This document shows, one piece after another, positions 12,297 to 25,900 of a DNA stretch of 64,000 bases; positions within the stretch are counted from its first letter, which is position 1; each line of letters opens with the position of its first letter. Made by a program: the position numbers and the translations under genes. The notes under the pieces are model-generated. The model was not told the DNA's origin. It saw only the letters and a program-made list of their open reading frames with translations, and did not search any database. The stretch covers positions 4,273,258 to 4,337,257 of the forward strand of contig OZ024904.1 of NCBI GenBank assembly GCA_964017125.1. The letters are read 5' to 3'. This DNA is from Flabesymbios commensalis. Taxonomy: Eukaryota; Annelida; Polychaeta; Terebellida; Flabelligeridae.

Positions 12297-12647
12297 CATG
12301 GACATTTTATAGCTCATATAGCTGGGCATAAGTATAGGTATAATGACTTCAATAGCACCAGTATCTCTCAACAATATTGAGACTCGATGGTGCTGTGGAC
12401 TAAAATCAGTATTCAGTGGGGAGGTCCATAGTCGGAAATATAATTCGTCATAATTATGATGGTCGGTGGATGCTCAGATTAGGGTGGTAGGTCTAATGTA
12501 AAAAGTTGTTTTTAATTTTTTTCGAAAGATGGCGACTGATTTTGCTTCACGTTTTCAAAAGGCAATTTATTCCACAAGATCGGTGCGGCAACCACAAACG
12601 ATATATGGCAGTAATTTCAACATAAAGTTGACATATGCCCAGCAAAC

Positions 12648-12736
12648 ATGGGATTTTGATCATGTGTTGCTTCAATGTTGGGCCAGCGTTGCAGACGATG
12701 GGCCAACACTGACCAAACACAGAATTAACGTCCAGT
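12648..12736. mobile_element. Fold-back element, family E
   Basis: It starts CCCAGCAAAC and ends TTTCCTAGG, with a central fold-back (TTGGGCCAGCGT against ATGGGCCAACAC). It is flanked by TG on both sides, a possible 2-bp target duplication. The DNA from 12740 to 13279 beside it shows no gene. Confidence 0.6.
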
Positions 12737-13279
12737 GTTTCCTAGGTGATCATTAATAAAACATTTGAATAAAACCAAGGCATTGTGATGATATCGTAGA
12801 GATTTATGTTATATTACTACACCAACATGGCGTTACAAACGTAAAGTCTAAGCTTTGTCAAGAAAACATGCCAGTTTTCTGGATACAAGATAGCAAACAG
12901 TGACAACTGAAAAATCCCTTATTCAATAGAAAACCATACACGCATGTGATGCATTAATGTAGCTCGTTGAGAATAACACAAACTTTACTTTATCCTAATT
13001 CTATGTACAAGGCTATCCCAAACAAATGTACATTAGTAGCCGATGGTTTTGTTTCTGTATTTATTGTATAGTTTATGTCCCCCTGGAACTGAAGAGTCAA
13101 AGCGTCATTTCACCAAGTGGTACTTTGATACTTCATCCTTAGTGCTGCTAGGACTGTATATATATGGTATCAAACATATTTCAAATCAAACTGAACACAA
13201 TACCATTGAAGTTATTAGAATAGTTTTGTGGTAGATGCTCAGTTAATCAAATATTTCAATTTGGAAATATCTATTTTTA

Positions 13280-13516
13280 TTAACACTTGTCCGCTAGACC
13301 CGGATATATACGGTTTTAAGCATATTTTAAGCCAAATAATATGTCACTGAAATGGATAATATAGTTGGTGGTAGATGTTCAGTTAGTAAAATAACTCAAT
13401 TTAGATGTATATTTTCGAAAAATATCTATATTTTTCTTAGCTGGAAATTGCGTTAGCAATTCCAGCTTCAAATGACGAGAAATACAATTGAAACAATTCA
13501 GCAGGACAAGGGTTCA
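13280..13516. mobile_element. TTAA-type hairpin MITE, family A
   Basis: This is a reverse-orientation relative of 989-1236. It begins TTAACACTTGTCCGCTAG and ends CAGCAGGACAAGGGTTCA, with the right TTAA changed. The central hairpin AGCTGGAAATTGCG is well preserved. Confidence 0.65.
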
Positions 13517-14720
13517 TTCTCTGGGTCGTGTGCTCTCTCATGAAGACAACTCCCCTTCACATCCAAAGCCAATAATATCATTTAAAAATTTGAAATGCTA
13601 TCAATTTAGCAATTAGGGATTAAAGCTAGTTAACTAAAGTGAATTATAAATGTGAATCAATCAATCAATTAATCATTCCAGTAATCAATCAACCCTAGAA
13701 ATAAACCTCCAGAAGATTTTAATCATACTTTAATACTTCCTAGATATTGAGCTTTCTTTAATACTTGATATATATTGAGCTAGTTGCGCATACGAATATT
13801 TATTGTACAAAAATAGCCTTGACCTACGTCCATATATAAGTGATGATAATGATGCGGATGCATATAAATAATGTTTTTTCACTGCTTTCCTCAACACAAA
13901 ACAACATGTACAAATGTAACAAATAATCACTCCCATATTTACCTAAAAGTTGATATTTGTGACCAGGGTTTAGTGATAAAGAAACAAAAATAATTTTTAA
14001 AGAAAAAGATCCAAAATGAAATGTTCCCGAACCTATAATTCAACCTACCCGCATTGAAATTAAAATCATGGCCAAACATTTTCTTCCCTCTGTTGAATAA
14101 TGTACATAACTTGAATGTGATTATTTTCAAGAATTCGTTATCGGTGAATTTAATTCTTTTTGAAAAAAGCATGCGATGTGACAAAATAAATAATTCACTG
14201 ATTTATCAGTATAAAATTTTATTTTTTTAAATTTCTGTGTAAGATTTGTCAGCAGAGTATTCTGTGTCACGAGTGCTCACTTTTTTTACAGTGGGGTGAT
14301 GTTTATGAAGATTATAGTAACATTAATTGACCTGTAAATTATATCTACAGAAAATAACTACAAGACTTCAATAACTTACAAAAACGTATTCTACAGCCGC
14401 CCCAATCACCCATTCTAATATTTTGCAGACACAGTTTCACTTTTGTGAGAAACATTAAGTTGACATAAGCCGTGAAAAATTGACCTATCTTTGATTTCTG
14501 AAATTGACTTTTAAAGTTATCTCACTATTTTAAGATGTTTCGGAAATTGTAATACACATCAAGAATACATTTCAATATGGACTGTGTTTTTATCACTACA
14601 CTTGTCACAGAAATCCATTTGCACTGCTTGATTTTGCAAATTCTTTCTCTCAAAATGTATACGGTGGAGCCCCTTGCCGATATCACACTGGCATTACATT
14701 ACAGTCTGAGAGACGCCAGT
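13517..14720. other. AT-rich DNA, no gene recognised
   Basis: Only short open frames rich in Phe, Tyr, Ile and Lys are present, as expected by chance in AT-rich DNA. No splice-bracketed exon or repeat boundary was found. Confidence 0.45.
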
Positions 14721-14724
14721 AAGA

Positions 14725-14870
14725 TATACAAACGTGTTCATTTGAGTGCGATATGGGAAAATACAGCACTCGTTCAATGAATAAGGTGTGAGCATTTCAG
14801 GCGAACACCTTATTCATTGAACGAGTGCTGTATTTTCACATATGGCACGAAAAATTAACACCGTTTGTAT
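14725..14870. repeat. Perfect fold-back with ~32-bp stem
   Basis: The segment starting AAAATACAGCACTCGTTCAA near 14758 is matched base for base by its reverse complement ending near 14836, with a short loop between. Weaker complementarity extends outwards (ACGTGTTCA against TTAACACCGT). This is the end of a MITE or a stand-alone fold-back. Confidence 0.6.
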
Positions 14871-14899
14871 TTTCTCACACGATCAAATCACACATGACA

Positions 14900-16560
14900 T
14901 AACTGCCATAGATTGCAGTTCAAACTACAGCTAGAGTGCGATATTGGCTAATACCAATATACCTCTCACAGTGAAAATCACTGTGCAGAGTGTGAGAAGA
15001 CATGTTACAGCATCAGTTACTGTTCCCAAATTGGTCAGATCAACTTTCTGTTCCTACCCACAGCATCAGGTGAATAAATGTTACATTTCCAACTAAACAA
15101 ATAGGTAAATTACAAGATGGAGAAATTCAACTAGAGTGACAACTGACTTAGAACCTTGCCCATAAAAAAATATATAAAAACAGAGAAATTAGTAAAATAA
15201 GTTTTGTAGATTAGTGAGACTTAGTTAAACTAGTTTAGTTTAGGTAGGTCATAGAAATGTGGTGGTAGAGCAATGGTGGCAAGACAGAAAATAAGTGCTT
15301 GAAGGACAATGCGGATGATATGCAGAACATTTTTTGATAGAATTTTTTTTCAACTTATTTCTTATACCAATAGATTATTTATTACCTACATAAACTACTT
15401 TTCTTAGCGGACTTAGTGATTATGCTGCGATGAGCAAAAACATAGAGAAGTATGTAACACGGCAGAGTTAGTTATAAATGAGTATGTAACATCCTAATTA
15501 TTCTCATCTCTCTCAGTTATACTTATATTGATGTTAATTTGGCAAAAACATACAAAATCAGCCACAGCACCTGTTTCTGTTTATAATCACAAACACCCGG
15601 ATCACACATAATGTGCCAACTCCAGAGTCGCAAATTGCGTATGACACAAAATAACAATCATCTTTGAAGATTCAAACAATTCATTTATCTCATCATAGCT
15701 GATTTAAACCCGCTACATGCTGCACACACATTTATCAGGTTATAGACTTGCATAAATAGTGCATTTTCTACAATTAAATTTACTTATTTTTACCCCGCAA
15801 ATTTTCATTCAAATCACATCATGCAACACAATTTCCCTTAAACTAAGACTTAAGTGTGAAGTCGAATTTAGCATATAAATTTTGATATAATTATCCACAA
15901 AATGGGTCAACAATTAAGTGGTTAGCCATTGTCCTGTCGAACTGTATTCACATAATTTTTTGAGCAAGTTAAAAGCCTGCATTTACTGTTGCCATCTTCA
16001 TCCACCACAAGCCGTGAATTGCTGTCAGAATTCTTGACTTGTAGTGGGTGGCAAATAAAAATAATAAAAAAATATCACACCAAGAAAATTTACTTGACAA
16101 AGATATGTTGTTGTTTTCAATTTACAGGAGCATAATGTGTGTGCCTAAGAGCCCTAACTATTACAATTTCACAAAATCTATTAGCTGTGATCATCGCTTG
16201 GCAACACCAACTAATTATAACAAATCTTCAATTTTAAAATTCCAACCATTTCCCATCTCTATCACTAATGGGAAAAAACAATCCAACAGGAGAAGTGTTA
16301 CACCCCAGCCATGCAAATTCGCATTAGGCTAGTGGAATATTGTAAGGGCTGGGAGATATTCCCCAGAAATGTATGGTAAATGATGGTAAGGGCTAGTTGA
16401 ATTTTGCTTTGGGCTAATGAAACTTATAGTTGAAGTTGGACCCCTGCCATGCTATCAGTGCTACCGACCAACCAAAAGTAAACTCACACAAACTGAATGT
16501 TGTGTCTCATAATTAGATATGGATAAACAGTTGAAATGGTAGAATACAGCATGTAACTGA
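14900..16560. other. AT-rich DNA, family D hairpin remnant
   Basis: I see no gene. At about 15985-16045 a remnant of the TTAA family D hairpin is visible (CATCTTCATCCACCAC and GTAGTGGGTGG). The rest is AT-rich with chance open frames. Confidence 0.4.
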
Positions 16561-16584
16561 TAAAAATAGCAAAATACATCAATC

Positions 16585-16590
16585 TTTAAT
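16585..16590 (-). terminator. KDELR: Candidate poly(A) signal for KDELR
   Basis: ATTAAA on the minus strand lies about 295 bp after the stop codon. It is a common variant signal. The 3' region between 16690 and 16830 also contains loosely repeated ATTACG / TTATGACGTT blocks. No AATAAA was seen closer to the stop. Confidence 0.35.
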
Positions 16591-16881
16591 AAATTGCATT
16601 CTATATCATTTCAGATTGCAAAACACTTAAAAATTCTTTATACAAGTACATACTGTACGTGACAATATAAGAGGATCATGAATGTTTACTGTACACGTTC
16701 TCCACCATTATGTTCCGGCGATTCCTCGCAATACGTTATGACGTTTTCCGCAGTTACGTTATGACATTTGAATACCATTACATTACAGCGTCTACCCACC
16801 ATTACGACACGGCGTTTTTTCTGCTATTACTATATGGAGACAATAATGATATAGAGATGAAGATCTGTTGACGATGATAAG

Positions 16882-16916
16882 TTATGCAGGTAGACTCAGC
16901 TTCTTCCCGTGCAATA
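16882..16916 (-). CDS. KDELR: KDELR exon 4 (35-nt last coding exon)
   Basis: A 35-nt exon follows an acceptor reading TTTGTTTTAG. It completes V202 and encodes [10 protein letters not shown] and a TAA stop. The match to the invariant receptor tail (GKKLSLPA), the phase and the total length of 212 all fix it. It is easily missed because it is far shorter than any reasonable open-frame cut-off. Confidence 0.95.
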
Positions 16917-19900
16917 CTAAAACAAACATAAAAAACTATTAACCCTCAAAATACACCTGCGACACCATTCTACTGCTAAAACAGTAGATTTGTATCTACA
17001 CATATACTAGCCAGGTCGAACACAATATGCACGGTTAACAATGCATGGCTAATGTCTCGTAGTTTGTCATGCTTACAATGAAATTCTGTTTTCTATATCA
17101 AATCTTGGAACGGATGTACCATTTTTGTGTACCGGGTATTTTAACTCTTGTGATGCTGAATTATTTGTTTCTATTTTTTATTCATTTGCAACTGGAATTG
17201 ATAAACCAATATACTGCTTTATATAACAACACAAAATATATATTTATAAAAATAACAATAGTCGTTATGAGCAGGAAGAAGGGTCAAAGAAAGAACTCAA
17301 TTACGATCGATTCTACGAATTCACTGAATTTCGTTATTTCTGATTGACTTGTCAAATTAAAATTTTCACCTACAAGTACAAGTAAAAAAATCCAAAATAC
17401 ACAGAATTTTAATTTTTAATAAAAAAATTCAGTTTAGCAAATTTAAGGCTTGATTTCTATTCAAATGATTAGGCCACAGTTTTTTAATTTTCTGTTTTAC
17501 GGACCCGCCGACCACAATTTATTTTTATTTCATCCTCCCACAGTCTAATCTGGACAAAAAAAACGTAAACCAGGAAATTAAAAAACTGTGGCCTTATTAA
17601 TCAAAGGTTTATCACTTGTGCTGCTAGACACACAAATATTTATCTAGTTCCAAGTATATTTTAAGAAAAGAAAATGTAAAACTGATCAACCTCTTAGTGA
17701 TAGATACTTAGCTGCAGGGAATTATTCAATTCGGGAGAAGTCTAGTTTTTACAATTAGAAATGTTTTTAAAAATTGGACATTGAGGCTGGAAATTGTGAA
17801 ATGTTTTCATCATTAATTGAATGCGAAATCGCATTCCAGCTTCTAATTAGTGAAATATTACATTGCATAGAAATAAACAATTCAAGGGTTAAAGTATTGT
17901 CATTTCTCTCCCAAATTTTGTCTAGAAAAAATATTTGACCAAAATACTGTTTGGAAAACAATCATAAAATAAAAGAAAAACTTTATGTATGCAAGAATAT
18001 AATTTTGTTCTTATTCCAAACATGTCGAACATGATGTACAACTAGTCCAATTGATGAAAAGCCAATATTGATGTAAAAATATTCGTAATCTCTCTGTATT
18101 TTTATTAAACGAATCAGTAGTATTTAATTTTGAGACAAACTAAAATTTCATTATTGATTTTGTTGATGTCACCAAGAGTTTACTGTAAACCGTGAAACAT
18201 TGGCGGATTTAAACTTTTGCGGTTTAGAGAATAAAAATAATTGGTTGAGATTAATATTGGTGGATTTTATTAACCCTTATCCTGCTGATCACGACTATTG
18301 TCGTTCTGAATTTGTTTTATTTGTCAATCAAGTCACTGTTATTGGGAGCAAAATGTGTGGCTAAACATCAGGATTTGCAAATAATCGATCTCAAGTTAAC
18401 CCCTTCAGCCCTCACGATGCATTAAAGCATCATCTTACATCCCTGAAAACAGACCTGATTTTTCTACAACAAAGGGTTTTAGAATGAAAATTTCCATGAA
18501 ACTGGCTTCCAAATACATGGCAATTTTTACTAATTTTTAAACCACATCAAATCATCTCCATCCAATACAAGTCGGGAATTGCGACAGCAATTCGCGGCTT
18601 GTATTGGATGAAGATGACAATGGTAAATTCAGGCTTGAAAGGGTTAAACAATATGAGTATTTTTCAGCCACTTGAAGTTGTGGGTCGTGGTAGCGAGACA
18701 CAACTTCAAGTAGGTGAAAATTTATGTAAATTGACTTAGCGGGATAAGGATCAATACGTGATACGTTAATACCACACTCATAGGAGCTCTTTTCTTTGTG
18801 GAGAGAAACATTGGCATTTTTTAGGCAATTTACCAATATTATAAAATGGGTGTCAATGTTTACCGGTTTACAATAATTTCAATACCCATAACATCAAGTT
18901 ATCTCACATGGTCAAGAAAAGTATAATGAAGATTTATTGTTGACGCGGTAAGTTACTTAATTTAAATTTTTACCACTTTTACCAAAAATAAATGCAAATC
19001 TAAGAAATGTAATGCTTATTTCTCCAACATTTTTTTTATTTGAGGGAGAAAAACAAAAGCACTTTCAGGGAATGAATATATCCGTTTTCAAGGCAATTTC
19101 AGACCAATAAATGCAACTCAAATTGCTAAAATGTTTGGTAGTAGATGATTAGTTAATATAATAGTTACATTTTGAAGATGTATAATTGTTCATAAAAATA
19201 ATTATTAATTGTCAATTGGAGCTGGAAATTGTGTTAGCAATCCCACCTCAAAATGAATGAAAAATAGACTGCGTAAGGCAGCGTAACTGTAAAAAATTAT
19301 GTACAATTAATTGCTCATAAAAAAAGTAAAAAAACTAAGAATACTATTTTGTTACTGTGAAAACCTTACCTTTTGTAATGTAAAGGTAGAAAAAGTCACA
19401 ATAGAGAATGGTTTGTACGCATCCGGCGACGACGGCGATTAAATCAAAGAATCCCTCGAAGTAGAATCTGTAGATCCAGTTGAGGATGTAGAGAGCCCTG
19501 TAGAGTCCCAGGGCGAACAGGTAATGACTGGTGATGGTCTCAGCCTCGCCGGTCTTACTGATCATGAACAGCTGGGGTAGAATGGCCACCGACTCCAGGT
19601 AGATAGAGAAAGTCCACAGGATCTGAAAATAGAAAACTACTATGGTAATAACAATAGAAAAAAAAATTTAAATAAAATTATAATAGTAAAAATTAGAATT
19701 CGTAGCTAGTTATGCTCCCATAACTAGCTACGAATTTGTATAGCTAGCTATGCTTCCATAACTAGCTACGAATTTCAGATCCATCTTCACCTCAAACATG
19801 CTACCAAAAGAACAATTTTGTCTGAGAAGCCTATAAAACAATTTACTCAAAATGCCAACCAGTCCACCGCAGTCTAGCAGACGTATTTTCATTATGATAT

Positions 19901-22900
19901 GTGTTGAAGTGCTAATCACATATTCTATAGCTGACTAATTTAAATTCCATAAGTTAGCGATTAATAGTTATCAATTAACAAGATTTTTCAATACAGAATT
20001 TTGAACTAAAAGTACAACAGTGCTTTATTCAGATTATGTATTCAATAGGCCAATTTGAATGGCTGTTTTTGTCATCAATTGATGTTTTTTTGTCAACTTG
20101 CTCAAACCAAATTTTTTTTACCTAAAAAAAAGCCAACATTAATCTCAAAGTTAAAAATTTAGGATGATTTCCCTTGACAATGTTAAAAAAAGTCACCCAG
20201 CCGAAGTCTATAACAAAATACTGGTAACGCAAAGGCGCCAGCGATGCAAACAGCCACTCGAATGGGCCTATTGTCATTACAAGCTCCATCCCCCACACCT
20301 TAAAAAAATTTGGCCTGAGCAGTCCGATGGAGAGACAAACTGATTATAGCTAGACATAACATAATTAAAATGCAGAATTCGTCACTGCATTTATGCAGAC
20401 ATTACAGATTACGAAATTACGTAAATGATTCGAGATTTGAGAAAAGACCTTTTTTTTTCTGAAAGATAATTTCAAGATTTGAGTTTGAAAATTACAACGC
20501 TGAATATTTTTGTATAAACCATGGAAACTGAAAGTGTTTTTTCAATGTGAAATCATCATTAATGTCTTAGTTAGTCTTTTCCACTTAATTTGATTACTTA
20601 TGTTAATGTATGTGTCTGCGGTCATTATAAATTTGTAAGTCTTTTAGTGCGGGGACTGAATGTAGACGTCAGAATCTGACTTTTAAAGTCAGTGCCCGCA
20701 CTGAAAGGGATAAATGCCAACCTCAGTGCACTACATTATAAAATTGAAAATTTCACTCACTGAAAACTGTATCTGGCTACAGCGACCCACAATGTCAAAG
20801 GCGTAAAAATGACAAAATATACCCAATTTCAAAGAAAAAATAATGTAGCAAATTTAATTTTAATTCCTTATTATGCAAATTTTCGTTTAAAGTACGAACA
20901 AAAAATTCTAAAAAAAAAGTTTCAATAGTTTTTGGTGAGCACTCTAGTTTAAATCCACACTGACAGTCAACGTTTACAGCACGGATGGATTATACATCGG
21001 AATTTACCGTCTGTAGATGCTGACGAAAAAAGACCTAATTCTCTATGGTTTAAACAAAAACAATTCAGCGTTGTAAGGGTTATTTAGGTAATAGGTTACC
21101 TCGAGTGGTGTGAAGTCGTGATTGACGAGGAAGGACAAGCCGGCAACGGGAACAATCAGGAACTCAAGTCTGAACGTATCATGGCTGCCATCATAGGTCG
21201 CTCTAAACTTCATGTACATGAGATAGACGGTGGCGAATGAAGCAGAGATGAAGATGCATTTCATGGTACTGTTGTAGACAGAGATGAAGTTAGTGAAAAG
21301 ATCCAAATAGCGTGTGGTGAACACCAAGGCGAACAAAATCTGTGATTTTCCGGACAGACCTGAAAACAGAAATTGTACATACGTAATAATGGAATTATAG
21401 GAAACGTGAACACGAGGCGAATAAAATAAGTTTTCAATGTTTTATTCTAAAATCAAGCATAGCAAACACAGAGCTCTATATCAAGGCTACAATAAATTAT
21501 TTTTGTGATTAAAGATTGTTACCTGTTCCAAGTAATAAATAATAATAAAACAAGGCCAGCCTTAAAATATGTTTGTTTCGGATATCACATCAGCTAAAAA
21601 GTCATGCGAGAGGGAGGTAATTTATAATTTTTTTCCTGCCGGGCCTTGAAAAAAAAGTTTGTTTCGTTTTTTTCAGTGGTTAACAAAGTCATGAGGGAGG
21701 GAGGGTGATTTTTTTAATCGCTTGTCAGACCAAAAAGTAATCAACAACAAAATGTAACAATCTTTCACACCGTTTTAATTCCCCATTTTTTTAATATTAT
21801 TAGGACTGCTCAAAAAATTTAGGTTTTAGATGAAACCCAAATACTGACTGACCGAGTATTTTCGGAAAATGACTAAAAAAAATTTGTTTGGGAAAAATGT
21901 AAGAAAAAGTTTTTCAATCGCAGCATTTATACCCACCCGCCGGGAAATCTGGAACAAGGTTATTTTTAATTTGGGCCTAATATTGACTTATTCACCACTT
22001 GTTGTTCATGATGTGAATATAAAAGTAATAAAAAAATCATTTATTCAACTGTTGCTCATGGTTCTAAGCATGTAAATCAAAAAAATAATACCCGGTAGTA
22101 TCAATTTTCTTATCATCCAAAACAGCATGCCTTTATATTCACAGATATAACACCGATACAACCAACACACTGTTCAACCAGTACACAACAGTGTGTTGGT
22201 TGTTGTCATCAATTTATTATCAGAAAACAATATGAGCTTGTCTGAAAATAATGTGAGAAATAATAACGAGGCCTGATCATCATTTAAAAGTGATCATTAT
22301 TTGAAAAAAACAGAAACATTTTGATACATCAACTTAGCATTACAGTTTATAAACGGGGACACCCGAGAGTGATTTCCCGGAACTTAAAGTTCTTAAAGAA
22401 TGATTCAACTGCAAGACGCGCATGCCTGGGACGGTCAAGTGTAGGCCAACAGTAGCTTATTGAGTACAGATTGACGGCATTACTATAGCCACTGAACTGA
22501 TTACAAGATACTACTTAAACGGGACTTGATCCGATGCTGTTTTAATGCTAGGCCAACGTCTGCGACGCTGGCCCAACATTGAACCAACATTGAATAAATG
22601 TACAATGTTTGAGAGAAAGTCCGCCTGCCCAGCAAACACAAGACATTTGTATAACATTTATACAACGTCGGCCCAACGTCTTCGACGTTGGTCCAACATT
22701 GCATAAAGTCATACAAATGTTTTGTGTTTACTGGGCATGTCAATACAAGCTTGGGTCAAGCAGTTTCAACATCCCCGCAGTAATATAGCCAGTTTGTTTG
22801 CAAGCAAGCGACCAAGTAGGGGTAAGGGCCAAGATCTTTGAATTATAAAGTCATAGATGTCGCTCAAGTATATATGAACTTGCTGTGATTTGAGAACTTG

Positions 22901-25900
22901 CTCTTAATGAGGCTTTAGGTATGAAACGCATATTTAGTATTATTATGGAATAGGGACTTGGCCTACCCACGGGCACTATTGCCTTCTGGGGGACCCTTGT
23001 CCCGTGAATTTTAACAGTTGACTACACCTTTAAGTTCCCAAGTTCCCAAGTTCCCGGAACTTCAAGTTCCAAAGTTCCTGTTAAAAACAAAGTTGTTAAA
23101 AAAACAAAAGAAAAGTTGAGTAGGCTTTAGGGGTCTTCTAAAGTTGAAAAAAAATCTGAAAATAAAAAAATTGGATTGGCCAGACCCCACCCACCGACAG
23201 TGACACCCCTATCCTTTTCTTTTACTTTGGACAGATGAACAAAAAAACACACACAAAAATTCGAGTTGGAGCGTTCACCCACTTCCGAGTATTTCTCAAT
23301 TTTTTTTATTTTTTTCACTTTGACAAGACACCTCAATCAGACAATAAAAAACATGTGGTCAGGCTTATTAATACATTTGAGACAACTTGACAAGAAAACT
23401 ATGGCAAAATTGATGAGCCAGCTGGTTGGTTAAATCAACCACCCTATTTCCCACTCCAGCCCGATACTCAATTGAAGATGATGCTGGAGAACCAATTTCA
23501 AATATAGTCTTTGCTATTACAAGGCTTACCGCCCCCTTATTGCACATTTTTTTGTGAGAATTAGATTATCTTTTTAAAACATACTCAAAACTTGTCCAAA
23601 ATGTCAACAGGCCAAGTCATGGGAATCATGATCTTCATGGCTTCCCTTGTTCACATTGGGTTGTCTCAACAGGCATAAGTCTACTCGTATCGAGTCGCGA
23701 TCTTGCACCAAGAGTGACTGAAGCTGAAGTTTTATCCTTAGTTTGTAGCCACAGAAAACTGTGAGACTTGTTTTCAAAATGGTAATGGCAGATTCAGGCG
23801 TGATTTATCAGACTAATAATAGGTTTATTAGAATTGGCAACACCTACACTTAATTAGTCATTTTTCACATAGCCGTTAAAATGTTGTCTGCATATTTCAC
23901 ATCTTTTGCTCAGAGTTGGGGGATGTTGATTAGTCACACATTTGCACTTGGCCTACCGGAGGATCTTGTCAATGTAGACCTACCCAATAGCTGAAAACGT
24001 CAGACTACAAAGCCTGGCAAGTGTTAATTCATTGACTTCTATTTCTCAGATCGCGATGAAGTTTTGCACACAGTCATGATCCTTAGTGTTGATTCCTAAG
24101 AAGTCCATTCACGTTGCATTTGAAAAGTATTATTGAGAAATATTTCAAAAATTTGAGCGACATATGTATACATAACCAGCTGTGTGTACAACGACTCTGT
24201 TCTTTTTTAAAATAATTTTTATTTAATTTGTCAGCTTTTATATCTCAATGTGTCATACAAATTGAATAATTTGTTACGAACGTAAAAATAAAATAAATTG
24301 CATAGAAATAATATTAACCCTTACAGCGCGGGGATAGACTTTAGTTGTCAGAATCTGACGTCTTTAGACGTCAGAATCTGACAACTAAAGTTTATCCCCA
24401 CACTGTAAAAGTAAAAATAGTTCTTATGACCGTAGACCCATTCAAATGAATCGTAAAGAGCTAACAAAGACGTTTATGATGATTCCAACTTGAAAAAAAC
24501 CCTTTGGAAGACATTTTGCATAATCAGATAATATTTAACCCTTTAACTACCAGTCCTGAATAAATTAGGTTTTTCATATTTTTATTAGTACCACTGTCTA
24601 AACATTTTAAAGATAAATTGTGAAATCAATCAGTATTATTTGAAAAGAGTTGCCCTCCATTTTGTCAAATTTCAATAATTTAGACTTATTTGAAGTTGTG
24701 GATCGGGTCAGCAAGACAACTTCAAGTGGGTGAAAATTTCAATTGAAATAATTTGTCGGTTAAAGGGTTAGAGCAGGTGTGTCGTTTTACTTTTCAGAAC
24801 CAAAATATTTAATCCTGTGGATGTTGACTATGCTGCGAACGCGGATGGGCTCACAGCTAATCACCCTGACCCCCGTAAGTGTTCCTCCCTTTGAAGTTTG
24901 CTCGGGATACAGCTGCTAAAAGCATTACACAAAGGTTGGGAAAAGTGCCACAACTGTTTTAATTCTGGACACACCTGAGAGTCGTTTTGGAGGCTGGAAT
25001 CTTGGGTCAAACGAATTCACGGTACCGCAACTCAGAATTTGGTGGGCTGTCATGGCTAATATTCGCGGCACTAATACACATAGGCCTGCCCGCAATACAC
25101 ACAAGCGGCACGGCCAATTGGCAAACAAATATGTACTGACACAATTATATTACCAGTAGTTTGTTTCTTTGTTAAATTTTACCGCTCCGTGGCCAAGATG
25201 CGCATATTTTTATCACATGTGTGAGCCTATCAAACTGGATGCAGAAGCACATTTTTTATTGTACCTTAATCTTAATGTGGTGGCGTGCGATTTTGTGTGC
25301 CGCAAACATGAAGGCCTAGCCCTTGGACGACAAAATTTCTCCCCCGAGTCTTTTCAATATCCCGCCTAGATAAATTAATTTATACTAGCGAGTCGCTAGG
25401 CCAAATTCATACAGCTATAATGCCAAATTCACTTTCATGAACAGCAGGTACCTGTATACAGTATTCTGTTTTCGTCTTGTGTGTCACTCACAGACATTTG
25501 AAATCAAACAAACCCTGGAGTCTGGTGCTCTTTATTAATAAATAAACTGATCATATTCTGGAATGAGGCATGTGCACTTTTTCGCCAACCCTGGCAAAAC
25601 CATAATATAAGTTCATGTTTTCGTAGGTTCTTTCTCAAATAAACAATACTTTTATTTCAGGCCTTAACGCATCCACTCAAAATATGGTTCAATCTTCTTT
25701 GGACAGTATATAAAACTAGGGACTGGAATAATCGGTAACCATACAACTCGGATCTTATACCAACTCGGGCCCTATACCAACTCTGACCCTAGACTAACTC
25801 GGACATTACCAACTCAGACACTATGATAAACCAACTCGAACCCTCTACCAACTCGGACCCCCATGATTATATAAACAACTCGAACATCAACACCACTCAA

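Noticed and set aside
21043-21099. Continuation of the KDELR exon 2 frame past E117
   Set aside because: A GTAACC donor follows E117 and exon 3 continues with [10 protein letters not shown]; the read-through residues are intronic.
22501-22743. Many short frames rich in [12 protein letters not shown]-like peptides
   Set aside because: They come from translating the family E fold-back in many places (also near 31700, 41600, 45200, 54850, 56550). They follow the repeat and not a gene.
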